Source of the DNA: Campylobacterales bacterium
GTDB lineage: Bacteria > Campylobacterota > Campylobacteria > Campylobacterales > Arcobacteraceae
NCBI GenBank assembly: GCA_027064245.1
Contig: JAMOPZ010000489.1
Span: 1-5,141, forward strand
Direction: 5' to 3'
Length of the DNA: 5,141 bases
Below, piece after piece: positions 1 to 5,090 of the stretch. The notes beneath the pieces were generated by a model. That model was not told where the DNA came from and searched no databases. It saw nothing but the letters and a program-made list of their open reading frames with translations. The translations under genes were made by a program, and so were the position numbers. Numbering within the stretch: the stretch's first letter is position 1; each line of letters opens with the position of its first letter.

Positions 1-31
1 TGTATAAATACTTGGTTTAGGTATTTTATAA

Positions 32-66
32 ATATATAACAAACTGTTTAAATATTTGTTATATAT
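32..66. repeat. 12-bp inverted repeat (hairpin)
   Basis: ATATATAACAAA (32-43) is the exact reverse complement of TTTGTTATATAT (55-66), with an 11-nt spacer. The arms are AT-rich and no T-run follows on either strand, so it is not a typical intrinsic terminator. It could be a protein-binding palindrome or a weak RNA hairpin. Confidence 0.55.
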
Positions 67-233
67 AAAATTAATTTATGTTTGAATATTTTTAGATATG
101 GGTTTTACTTATATCCAAAAATAAATTAGAATTTAATTTAAAAATTAATCTTGGTTAAGATTTCGTTGATAATTCTTTAAAGTTATGGAATTTAATTAGG
201 TTAAATAGTTTAGTGTTAGTTAAGAAAACAGTA

Positions 234-317
234 ATGATTCTTTTAAGTTTGATTTTGTTTGTGATTTTTGCTTTTGAGAGGATGAGAGGTTGGCTTCAAA
301 TATTGGGTTTTGCTTGA
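234..317 (+). CDS. possible 27-aa hydrophobic small peptide
   Basis: An ATG at 234 opens a 27-codon frame ending in TGA at 315-317. The product starts MILLSLILFVIFAF and ends with a mixed tail ERMRGWLQILGFA: one potential membrane helix followed by a short amphipathic, charged segment. This is the general build of type I toxin peptides and other single-helix membrane peptides. Upstream there is only a weak purine stretch (AAGAAAA, about 6 nt before the ATG). No family is recognised, and no antisense RNA promoter can be demonstrated. Short hydrophobic frames arise by chance in T-rich DNA, so this is a candidate only. Confidence 0.2.
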   Translation: MILLSLILFVIFAFERMRGWLQILGFA

Positions 318-388
318 AATGCCCTGTTTTTAGTTGATTTGCTGGTTGGCTTTGCGGTTGGTTGTTTTTTTATTGTAGGTAGATTCGG

Positions 389-431
389 TATATATAATTA
401 GATTAAAAGTGAAATCCACTTATTATATATA
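389..431. repeat. bulged long AT-rich inverted repeat
   Basis: TATATATAAT (389-398) pairs with ATTATATATA (422-431), and inside it AAGTG (407-411) pairs with CACTT (417-421) around a 5-nt loop. This gives 15 bp of stem with an 8-nt bulge on the left side. Seven A residues follow at 431-437, so on the minus strand a T-run precedes the stem, which is the wrong side for a terminator of the minus-strand nuclease gene. Function unknown. Confidence 0.5.
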
Positions 432-531
432 AAAAAATATAGTATAAAAAGGCTATAACTTCATTTAATATGTATTGATTTTGCTTTTAGTCTAATTATG
501 TAACGACAATCAAACCAACGGCTGATTCAAA

Positions 532-550
532 CAATTTATTTTATAAATTG
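532..550. repeat. 8-bp inverted repeat over the endA stop codon
   Basis: CAATTTAT (532-539) and ATAAATTG (543-550) form an 8-bp stem with a 3-nt loop that includes the nuclease stop codon. The 8-base direct repeat GATTCAAA flanks it at 524-531 and 550-557. No T-run follows on the minus strand, so it might protect the mRNA end rather than terminate transcription. Confidence 0.4.
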
Positions 551-1261
551 ATTCAAATTCCCTTGTTTTTTAGCAATTCTCTTATTTCTCTCAATTTCCC
601 ATAAATTAGGTGGATATTGCTTATTCCATGATTTATATTTTCTAAGTTCTTGCCTAGAAAGCTTCATCTTGTATTTTTTATTGAAATAAAGATAATCTCT
701 GGCGATAATCCCTCTAATATTTTCTTTAACTTTAACTCTCTTTTGTTTGAAATTTACCTCAAAGACACATTTACCATATCTATTAGGTTTTGCAATTTCA
801 AAATCAAATCTAAAGTTACTTCTATCAGCATTTAGTTCGCCTACAGCTGGAAATAAATTGTGCATATCAGATTGCATCAATCTATACTCTTTATTTACCT
901 TAGTACAGCATCTACGACCTTTAAAAGATTTTCCTTTAGAATTAACACATTCAGAGTTTCCATCTCTCCAGCAACTAAACTGACGTCCAAAGTTCTCAGC
1001 AGGAATAAGATGTTCCCATTCTATTCTTTTGGCTCGTTTATTAATATTGCCTTTTCTTGTTCTTTCATTACGAGGTTTATATCCACAAGAAGATTTATCA
1101 ATCATATTTTTCTTATCTTTATAGTTATATTTACATCCACAATAAATAGTTTCTTGATGACCTTTATATATCTTTCGAAGATCTTTTTTAGATTTTGAAA
1201 ATGATTCATTTGCTGAAAATAATAATGTTGTTAATAATAATAAAGATAATAATAATTTCAT
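536..1261 (-). CDS. endA: secreted endonuclease I (EndA/Dns/Vvn family)
   Basis: A 241-aa nuclease expected to cut DNA (and often RNA) without sequence specificity in the periplasm or outside the cell. Residues 1 to about 17 form a signal peptide (hydrophobic LLLSLLLLTTLLF, likely cleavage after LFSA). The family core is plain: EWEHLIPAENFGRQF at 81-95 carries the metal-binding Glu83 and general-base His84, and DMHNLFPAVGELNADRSNF at 132-150 carries the metal-ligand Asn135. These match Glu79/His80/Asn127 of Vibrio Vvn as I recall it. Eight cysteines (41, 43, 59, 97, 105, 118, 119, 165) fit the four disulfides of the family and an exported location. The length is normal and no lesion is seen, so it should be active. 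The start at 1261 is supported by AAGG about 6 nt upstream and by the signal peptide. It stands alone, divergent from the broken protease gene. In Campylobacter, Dns nucleases on integrated elements reduce natural transformation; a similar role here is inference. Confidence 0.95.
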   Translation of the reverse strand: MKLLLSLLLLTTLLFSANESFSKSKKDLRKIYKGHQETIYCGCKYNYKDKKNMIDKSSCGYKPRNERTRKGNINKRAKRIEWEHLIPAENFGRQFSCWRDGNSECVNSKGKSFKGRRCCTKVNKEYRLMQSDMHNLFPAVGELNADRSNFRFDFEIAKPNRYGKCVFEVNFKQKRVKVKENIRGIIARDYLYFNKKYKMKLSRQELRKYKSWNKQYPPNLWEIERNKRIAKKQGNLNQFIK

Positions 1262-1320
1262 TTTGTACCTTGTGATTTTTATATAGTATAGTACACTAAA
1301 AAATATTTAAAAGGTATCTT
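1262..1320. promoter_or_regulatory. divergent promoter region endA / protease
   Basis: This 59-bp gap must drive both genes. On the plus strand, TATAGT occurs at 1282-1287 and again at 1287-1292, followed by a Shine-Dalgarno AAGG at 1311-1314, 6 nt before the protease ATG. On the minus strand, TATACT (1290-1285) can serve as a -10 box, followed by AAGG (1270-1267) ahead of the endA ATG. The two -10 candidates lie in the same quasi-palindromic TATAGTATAGTA, so polymerases for the two genes would compete for it. No clear -35 box is visible on either strand. Confidence 0.5.
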
Positions 1321-2089
1321 ATGAAATTTATAATATTACTAACAATCATATTGAATTTTTCTCTTTCTGCTCTACAGATAGATGATTTAAAAAAGAGTGT
1401 TTTTCAACTAGAAATAAAGAATATTGATGATTCAATATCCATTGGAAGTGCTGTTTCTCTTGATGGTAAGTTAGTTACAGCTTATCATGTAATTAGTGAT
1501 GCACAAAAAGTTGTTGTCTTAATTAATAATAAATATCATGATCTTGTAATAGGAAATGTTTCAATAGAAGATGATTTAGCTTTTTTAACTGTTTCTGATA
1601 TTAAACTAAATGCAGTAACTCTTAATAGTAAAATACAGTTATCAGATAAAATTCATACTTTAAGTGGAGATTCTACATTACTACAGGGAACTATTGCAAA
1701 GTTAGATACAAATGGTATTTTAATAAGTTATTCTGTTCCTCAAGGAAACTCTGGAGGAGGAGTATTTAATAGCAATCATCTCAAAAACTTATATTAATGA
1801 AGGTGTAACATTTGCAACAACAATAGATAGATTCGATTTTGTAAATGAAAAATTTGAACAAAAAGAACCTATTGACTTATCCTCAAATAATTATGATTAT
1901 TCATATTGTTATACAACAGAAACAATAGATTCGTGAAAAAAAATAATTACTAATAGAAATACTATTGCAGCTCATACCTTACATGCTGTATTTTTAGGTT
2001 TATGTGAAAAAGTTAAACGTAAAGAGATGACAACTGAAGTAGCAGATTATGTTTATTTAAAAAACAGAGAAAGGTTATTTGGTATTTAA
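1321..2089 (+). pseudogene. trypsin-like periplasmic serine protease, frameshifted plus nonsense
   Basis: The N-terminal part (1321-1797, 158 codons) begins with a signal peptide (MKFIILLTIILNFSLSA, cut near residue 17). It then shows a chymotrypsin/HtrA-like fold with the full triad: His56 in LVTAYHVIS, Asp85 in EDDLAFL, and Ser144 in PQGNSGGGVF. Directly after VFNS the frame is lost and runs into TAA at 1795-1797. The family-like continuation IISKTYINEGVTFATTIDRF is in the +1-shifted frame from 1775. It reads 53 codons to TGA (1934-1936) and then, in the same frame, 50 more codons to TAA at 2087-2089. The TGA sits at a place where TGG (Trp) would make one continuous C-terminal region. An intact ancestor would be about 260 aa. 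No PDZ domain is seen. Two independent lesions argue for a decayed gene rather than regulated frameshifting. The first frame alone would end before the last strands of the second beta-barrel and is unlikely to fold. It converges on the integrase gene with 54 bp between stop codons and no clear terminator in the gap. Confidence 0.88.
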
Positions 2090-2143
2090 TGCTTTCTACA
2101 AATATATGGCAATAAAAAAGTGAGACTATTTTAATAAATATTT

Positions 2144-2971
2144 TTATCTAAGATACTCATCCATTATTTTCTCTCTATTGTGTCCCATCGCATTAGAAAC
2201 TTCTTGTTTTGTTTTTCCTTGCATCAATTGATCTTGTGCGTAAGAGTGACGTATTCCATGTGTTCCATTATACACTTGATTACTTTTTTCAATCTCTTTT
2301 TTTAAATCTCTAGCATAAGTTCTATTATTAATATTATAAATTCCATCTACACTATTTTCTTTTATTTTTAATAGCAATGAATCACTCAGTTCTCTTTCAT
2401 TCCATTTGCCACCTTTCTCTTGATATTTTAATGTTGTTCCATTAATTTGTTTCTGTATATTTACATGAGTTGCGGCACTCATTCGTAAGCCATAATCTCT
2501 TTGCAATTCAAATGCAGGTTGGCTTCTTGTTGGTAATTCTATTTTATTTAATTTTTTATAATAACGAGTTTCATTTTTTGGTTTTTCTAATTTTTTAAAC
2601 TCTTGTCGAATATTTTTAACATCTTCTTTTGTAACATTAAGATGTGTCACAACTTTATTTATTTGACTTAGGTAATTTGATGCGGTTCTATATCCAATAT
2701 CTTTATTTTCAATCCAGTTACGAACAACTTCTGAATCTATTTTACTTATATCTTTTATTTTATATTCTGCTTTTGCAAATTTTGCTAAATTAGTTATATC
2801 AGTTCTAATATTATCTAAGCTTTTATAGCTATGAACTAAGTTACTAACTTTATGACCACTCTCTCCAATTAAACCACTTTCATTACGATTCTCTAATTTA
2901 GATTTACTTATGCCATTAATCTGTTTTATTATTTTTGAAACTTGAAAATTTATACTTCCTGCTCTTGCCAT
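2144..2971 (-). CDS. tyrosine recombinase / integrase
   Basis: A 275-aa site-specific recombinase expected to cut and rejoin DNA at att-type sites through a 3'-phosphotyrosine. The C-terminal catalytic domain (about 145-275) has the whole set: Arg163 in RDYGLRMSAA, a beta-hairpin lysine in EKGGKWNER (Lys186 or Lys189), His238 and Arg241 in THGIRHSYAQ, His264 in AMGHNREK, and the nucleophile Tyr273 in MDEYLR, three residues from the end. Residues about 45-125 form the helical SAM-like core-binding domain. The style resembles integrases of integrative elements (Integrase_1-like) rather than IntI: I see no integron-integrase insertion, and 275 aa is shorter than IntI. It is the last gene of a four-gene minus-strand operon, 5 bp after the 121-aa gene, and has only a weak Shine-Dalgarno, so it may depend on coupled translation. 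It appears intact. Its attachment sites cannot be identified from this window. Confidence 0.9.
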   Translation of the reverse strand: MARAGSINFQVSKIIKQINGISKSKLENRNESGLIGESGHKVSNLVHSYKSLDNIRTDITNLAKFAKAEYKIKDISKIDSEVVRNWIENKDIGYRTASNYLSQINKVVTHLNVTKEDVKNIRQEFKKLEKPKNETRYYKKLNKIELPTRSQPAFELQRDYGLRMSAATHVNIQKQINGTTLKYQEKGGKWNERELSDSLLLKIKENSVDGIYNINNRTYARDLKKEIEKSNQVYNGTHGIRHSYAQDQLMQGKTKQEVSNAMGHNREKIMDEYLR

Positions 2972-2976
2972 AATTT

Positions 2977-3342
2977 TTACGCTTGATACGCTTCACATCG
3001 TTGAATGATTTTAGAAAATTTTGCAACATATATAGCTGTTTCAATTTTGTCAAAAAAGAATATCTTTTCTGTTTTGACAAATTGTATTGCCAAATAATAT
3101 TTTTTATCTTGTTGAACAAATTTTGCTTTAAAAATATTATTGAGGTGATATTCTTTATTTGTATCAAGTTTATTATTTGTAAAAGCTCTCATAATTTCAA
3201 TAAGATCAATAAGTTCAAAAAGATCTTTAGTAACACTAGTAAAGATCTTTTCATTTTCAATTTGCAAATTTTTAAAAATTTGAATATTAGTATTAGGTAT
3301 GTATATAGTTTCTATTTTAAAATCTTGTAAGTTGAATATCAT
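2977..3342 (-). CDS. conserved-operon protein of unknown function, 121 aa
   Basis: I do not recognise this family. The product is a small, soluble-looking mixed alpha/beta protein with alternating hydrophobic stretches (IETIYIPNTNIQIF, KYYLAIQFVKTEKIFFF) and a helical middle (DLFELIDLIEIMRAF). It has no signal peptide or membrane segment, and a single Cys near the end. Its ATG overlaps the TGA stop of the upstream coiled-coil gene as ATGA (3342-3339), and its stop lies 5 bp before the integrase start. This spacing is strong evidence that it is translated and belongs to the recombinase operon. It could be an accessory or control factor for recombination, but only the neighbourhood suggests that. 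Frames on the opposite strand over the same bases have no such support. Confidence 0.75.
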   Translation of the reverse strand: MIFNLQDFKIETIYIPNTNIQIFKNLQIENEKIFTSVTKDLFELIDLIEIMRAFTNNKLDTNKEYHLNNIFKAKFVQQDKKYYLAIQFVKTEKIFFFDKIETAIYVAKFSKIIQRCEAYQA

Positions 3343-3851
3343 TTATTAGTTCCTACTTTTTTTTTAAATTTTTGAAGTTGTCCATTCAAATTCGAAATAG
3401 ATTTTTTTTGTGTTTCAATAGTTGAATTTTTTTCTATTAAATTCTTTTTTAAATTTTCTAACTCTTTCTCTTTTGCAATATTAATTTTATTTAATTTAAT
3501 AGTCTCATCTGTATGTTCTGCAATTCTCGAATCAAAAATTTTCATCCGTTCATCAAAAATTTCAACAACATTTAATTTTTTTTTATAATTTTCTATTTCA
3601 TCTTCAATTTTTTGTTCTACTTTATAAAACAAATTTTTTGAGTTATCTTCTAATTTTCTTTCATAACTTTTTAAAAATTGATCTGTTGTATATTTTAAAT
3701 TATTATCAAAAGAAGTTGCAGCTTCTTTATAAATACTCTTTGCAGATTTAAATAAATAAATTACAGTAGATATGAAAAATACTAAAAGTAATATTATTCC
3801 AATCGCTATAAAATCTATAAAAAACTCTTTTGTATAAAAAAACTCTTCCAT
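3339..3851 (-). CDS. membrane-anchored coiled-coil protein, 170 aa
   Basis: No family is recognised. The N-terminus is a short acidic/aromatic stretch (MEEFFYTKEFF), then one strong membrane helix at about residues 12-34 (FIDFIAIGIILLLVFFISTV), then positive residues (FKSAKS), which predicts the long tail in the cytoplasm. Residues about 45-165 are Lys/Glu/Asn-rich and helical with heptad-like hydrophobic spacing, ending in KFKKKVGTNK, so an extended coiled coil is likely. This architecture resembles RmuC-like or DUF-type inner-membrane coiled-coil proteins, but no RmuC nuclease-like domain follows. It starts 4 bp after the 68-aa gene and overlaps the 121-aa gene by ATGA. A membrane coiled coil inside an integrase operon is unusual; tethering of DNA or of the recombination complex is only a guess. 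Confidence 0.78.
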   Translation of the reverse strand: MEEFFYTKEFFIDFIAIGIILLLVFFISTVIYLFKSAKSIYKEAATSFDNNLKYTTDQFLKSYERKLEDNSKNLFYKVEQKIEDEIENYKKKLNVVEIFDERMKIFDSRIAEHTDETIKLNKINIAKEKELENLKKNLIEKNSTIETQKKSISNLNGQLQKFKKKVGTNK

Positions 3852-3855
3852 CTTT

Positions 3856-4062
3856 TTAACCTCTACTCTTTTTTAATCTTTTAATTGTATTTCTAATTGT
3901 TGACTCTGATAGTTTTACTTTTAATTTTGTTCGTGATGTTTTTACATTTATTTTTTTTGTTATTTCTGGTACTGATATCTTCTGTTGATATAGTTCATAA
4001 ATAAGCTCTTGGTATCTCAGTTGTGCTAGTTTCTTTCGGTAGTTTATATTGCTATTGTCCAT
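3856..4062 (-). CDS. small basic helix-turn-helix-like DNA-binding protein, 68 aa
   Basis: The first gene of the operon encodes a 68-aa, strongly basic protein. Helix 1 is about residues 13-27 (AQLRYQELIYELYQQ). A second helix, SVPEITKKI, and a likely recognition helix, SESTIRNTIKRLKKSRG, flank a basic linker, VKTSRTKLKVK. The pattern 'VPEITKKI ... LSESTIRNTIKRL' is what helix-turn-helix regulators and site-specific DNA-binding accessory proteins look like. I cannot name the family. As the promoter-proximal partner of an integrase it could be an autoregulator or a recombination directionality/excision factor (inference). The 47-bp inverted repeat 66 bp upstream is a possible target. The start at 4062 has a weak purine-rich ribosome site (AAAAGTAAAA); no better start is available. 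Confidence 0.7.
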   Translation of the reverse strand: MDNSNINYRKKLAQLRYQELIYELYQQKISVPEITKKINVKTSRTKLKVKLSESTIRNTIKRLKKSRG

Positions 4063-4100
4063 CTGTATATTTTACTTTTAATTTGATAATATATGGATAA
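4063..4100 (-). promoter_or_regulatory. putative promoter of the recombinase operon
   Basis: Read on the minus strand, overlapping -10-like boxes TATATT (4094-4089) and TATTAT (4091-4086) each match TATAAT at five of six positions. They would place the transcript start near 4079 and give a leader of about 17 nt. No recognisable -35 lies upstream, which is not unusual in the suspected host group. The big inverted repeat begins about 28 bp further upstream, a suitable operator position. Confidence 0.35.
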
Positions 4101-4127
4101 CGCTTATTGCTCGTTGTACAGGTGCTT

Positions 4128-4174
4128 GTTTCTATCAGGTTGTTCGCATTCTAATGCGTCAACCTGATAGAAAC
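4128..4174. repeat. 47-bp near-perfect inverted repeat (21 bp paired)
   Basis: The outer arms GTTTCTATCAGGTTG (4128-4142) and CAACCTGATAGAAAC (4160-4174) are perfect reverse complements over 15 bp. Inside them CGCATT (4145-4150) and AATGCG (4153-4158) pair over 6 bp around CT. The only interruption is TT (4143-4144) opposite T (4159). The heptamer CTTGTTT also repeats directly at 4125-4131 and 4174-4180. The structure is far longer and richer in G+C than other hairpins here. No T-run follows on either strand, so it is not a standard terminator. Candidate roles are an operator for the adjacent HTH protein, a recombinase binding or crossover site, a site that folds in single-stranded DNA, or a stable RNA hairpin. 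Confidence 0.85.
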
Positions 4175-4247
4175 TTGTTTGCTTATCTTCTTTGAAAAAT
4201 GATATACTTATGCTGTTATTTTTTTCACTATCATATTTTTGTTATTA

Positions 4248-4293
4248 GTTGGGTTGCCGCTAAAAGGCACTGTTTTTTATTAGGTTTTTACAT
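4248..4293 (+). repeat. periodic module copy A
   Basis: The copy starts GTTGGGTT. A 4-bp stem TGCC/GGCA with loop GCTAAAA follows, then CTGTTTTTTA (to 4279) and TTTACAT at 4287-4293. Counting from GTT, 28 of 32 aligned positions match copy B, and similarity extends upstream (TTGTTATTA). Stem plus T-run also resembles a very weak intrinsic terminator. Confidence 0.6.
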
Positions 4294-4441
4294 TGGTAAC
4301 GTCAGTTCTTCCATACAACAAACCTCTAGGTATATTTTATATATTGAACCATGACCTCTCTTTGATGTCTAAAGTTTGTCTCTTTTAAAAAAGATAACTA
4401 ATATTCTTACTAGGCTCTTTATTTATTGACTCCTATTCTCG

Positions 4442-4455
4442 TAAACTATAGTTTA
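4442..4455. repeat. 14-bp perfect palindrome
   Basis: TAAACTATAGTTTA reads the same on both strands. It lies inside the interval between module copies A and B. Its size suits a dimeric DNA-binding protein, but AT-rich palindromes of this length can arise by chance. Confidence 0.4.
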
Positions 4456-4560
4456 GACTTAACTGTTTTTGAAGATATTTATAATGTCTTTTTCTCGGTT
4501 TTCTATCTTTTTTTACTTCTGTATTGATTTTTTATTCTTCAATATAAAGATTGTTTTTTA

Positions 4561-4603
4561 GTTGAGTTACCGCGAAAGGTACTGTTTTTTAATGATTTGA
4601 CAT
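4561..4603 (+). repeat. periodic module copy B
   Basis: The copy starts GTTGAGTT. A 4-bp stem TACC/GGTA with loop GCGAAA follows, then CTGTTTTTTA (to 4591) and TTGACAT at 4597-4603. The stem differs from copy A by a paired G-C to A-T replacement, so pairing is kept while sequence changes. The start lies 313 bp after copy A. Confidence 0.6.
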
Positions 4604-4637
4604 CGTAAAGGCTTCTCTATTGCAATCCATTTTGTGA

Positions 4638-4687
4638 GTACAGTCCTATCATGTTTTGCATGTGTACAAGATCAATTATTGTTGTAC
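4638..4687. repeat. two mutually exclusive hairpins sharing GTAC
   Basis: GTACA (4638-4642) can pair with TGTAC (4663-4667), with CATG/CATG (4650-4653, 4659-4662) stacked inside. The same bases, as GTACAA (4664-4669), can instead pair with TTGTAC (4682-4687). Both cannot form together, so two alternative folds exist if this is RNA. Confidence 0.35.
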
Positions 4688-4810
4688 GAAGTAAGTAACC
4701 TCTTAATTGGATGCTTGTATAAAAATCGTTCTTTTTAATATACGCTACGGTTGTACTGTATTAAATCGCTTCTATATAAATGCTTCGCCTTTTAATGTTT
4801 AGGAACTTTA

Positions 4811-4831
4811 TTTATTGTAAAAAACAATAAA
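4811..4831. repeat. 8-bp hairpin TTTATTGT/ACAATAAA
   Basis: TTTATTGT (4811-4818) pairs with ACAATAAA (4824-4831) around five A residues. No T-run follows. A second small hairpin, AATAAA/TTTATT, lies at 4846-4860 just before module copy C. Confidence 0.4.
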
Positions 4832-4863
4832 ATGAACTCTGTTAAAATAAATTATTTATTCAA

Positions 4864-4907
4864 GTTGAATAACCACTTAACGGTATTGTTATACCACCTC
4901 TTGACAT
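4864..4907 (+). repeat. periodic module copy C (diverged)
   Basis: The copy starts GTTGAAT. It has ACC/GGT pairing around ACTTAAC, then TTGTTATACC and TTGACAT at 4901-4907, at nearly the same offset as in B (37 versus 36). The start lies 303 bp after copy B. A competing stem GGTAT/ATACC (4882-4895) overlaps the small stem. This copy is weaker, and its assignment rests on order and spacing of motifs as much as on identity. Confidence 0.4.
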
Positions 4908-5090
4908 AACATTAAAAGAAGTCAAGGTTAGATTTTTTCTAACAATGTTTTTCAGTGTCATAAACTGAGTCAATTTTTTAATTGATGCGGGGTTGATTGC
5001 CTATATTTATTAGGGTATAAAAAATTGAAGTGATTGTAAACTTCACCAGTTATTGTAAAATTTACTACAAGTTATGCTTCTTTAAAAAGC
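4900..5090. repeat. run of consecutive short hairpins
   Basis: Stems follow one another with little gap: CTTGAC/GTCAAG (4900-4926), GTTAGA/TCTAAC (4927-4943), TCAGT/ACTGA (4952-4968), TCAATT/AATTGA (4970-4985), CCTA/TAGG (5000-5014), GAAGT/ACTTC (5027-5044), TTGTA/TACAA (5053-5070) and GCTT/AAGC (5076-5090). Each alone is unremarkable in AT-rich DNA. The density is what stands out and would suit a structured RNA. Confidence 0.35.

Larger units (their letters stand above)
1..535. other. AT-rich intergenic region with hairpins, no firm gene
   Basis: No frame here carries a convincing gene of normal size. The stretch holds several inverted repeats: 32-66, 147-162 (AATCTT/AAGATT around GGTT) and 389-431. 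Positions 281-365 are a T/G-rich patch in which GGTTGGCTT occurs twice (289-297 and 344-352). The only coding candidate is a 27-codon hydrophobic ORF at 234-317, listed separately. The region lies downstream of the minus-strand nuclease gene, but no classical terminator (GC-rich stem plus T-run) follows that gene. It may be the flank of the mobile element or hold a small RNA; neither can be shown. Confidence 0.6.

Noticed and set aside
490..560. tRNA-like T-loop (GTTTGAATC on the minus strand) suggesting an integration site in a tRNA gene.
   Set aside because: No acceptor, D or anticodon stems can be drawn around it.
650..1198. Plus-strand open frames of 61, 78 and 112 codons.
   Set aside because: They lie antisense inside the certain endonuclease I gene, have hydrophobic or Phe/Ser-rich translations typical of shadows, and have no supporting start signals.
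1934..1936. TGA recoded as Trp, which would rejoin the protease C-terminus.
   Set aside because: The five Trp codons I traced in the nuclease and integrase are all TGG, the coiled-coil gene uses TGA as a normal stop in an ATGA overlap, and the same protease gene has a separate frameshift. A nonsense mutation is simpler.
2916..3330. Open frames of 83 codons (minus, other frame) and 115 codons (plus) over the 121-aa gene.
   Set aside because: They clash with the operon gene, which has the ATGA overlap and 5-bp spacing. Their Phe/Ile/Lys-rich translations look like shadows.
4128..4174. CRISPR repeat: the arms start GTTTC and end GAAAC as many CRISPR repeats do.
   Set aside because: There is one inverted pair, not directly repeated units with spacers, and no cas gene is present.
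4128..4174. Protelomerase-type telomere resolution site next to a tyrosine recombinase.
   Set aside because: The recombinase has ordinary integrase size and motifs, and nothing indicates a linear replicon.
4199..4354. A 51-codon plus-strand ORF spanning module copy A.
   Set aside because: There is no ribosome site, the composition is unnatural (CCYFFHYH), and the matching frame in module copy B is interrupted by a stop and an indel.
4597..4602. TTGACA in modules B and C as a -35 promoter box.
   Set aside because: No -10-like hexamer lies about 17 bp downstream in either copy.
4248..4870. The GTTGGGT, GTTGAGT and GTTGAAT starts fit the integron core-site pattern GTTRRRY.
   Set aside because: No matching RYYYAAC partner was found at the proper distance upstream of the first copy, no long imperfect attC arms are visible, and the recombinase lacks integron-integrase features. 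A true integron claim is not supported; the resemblance is noted only as part of the array idea.
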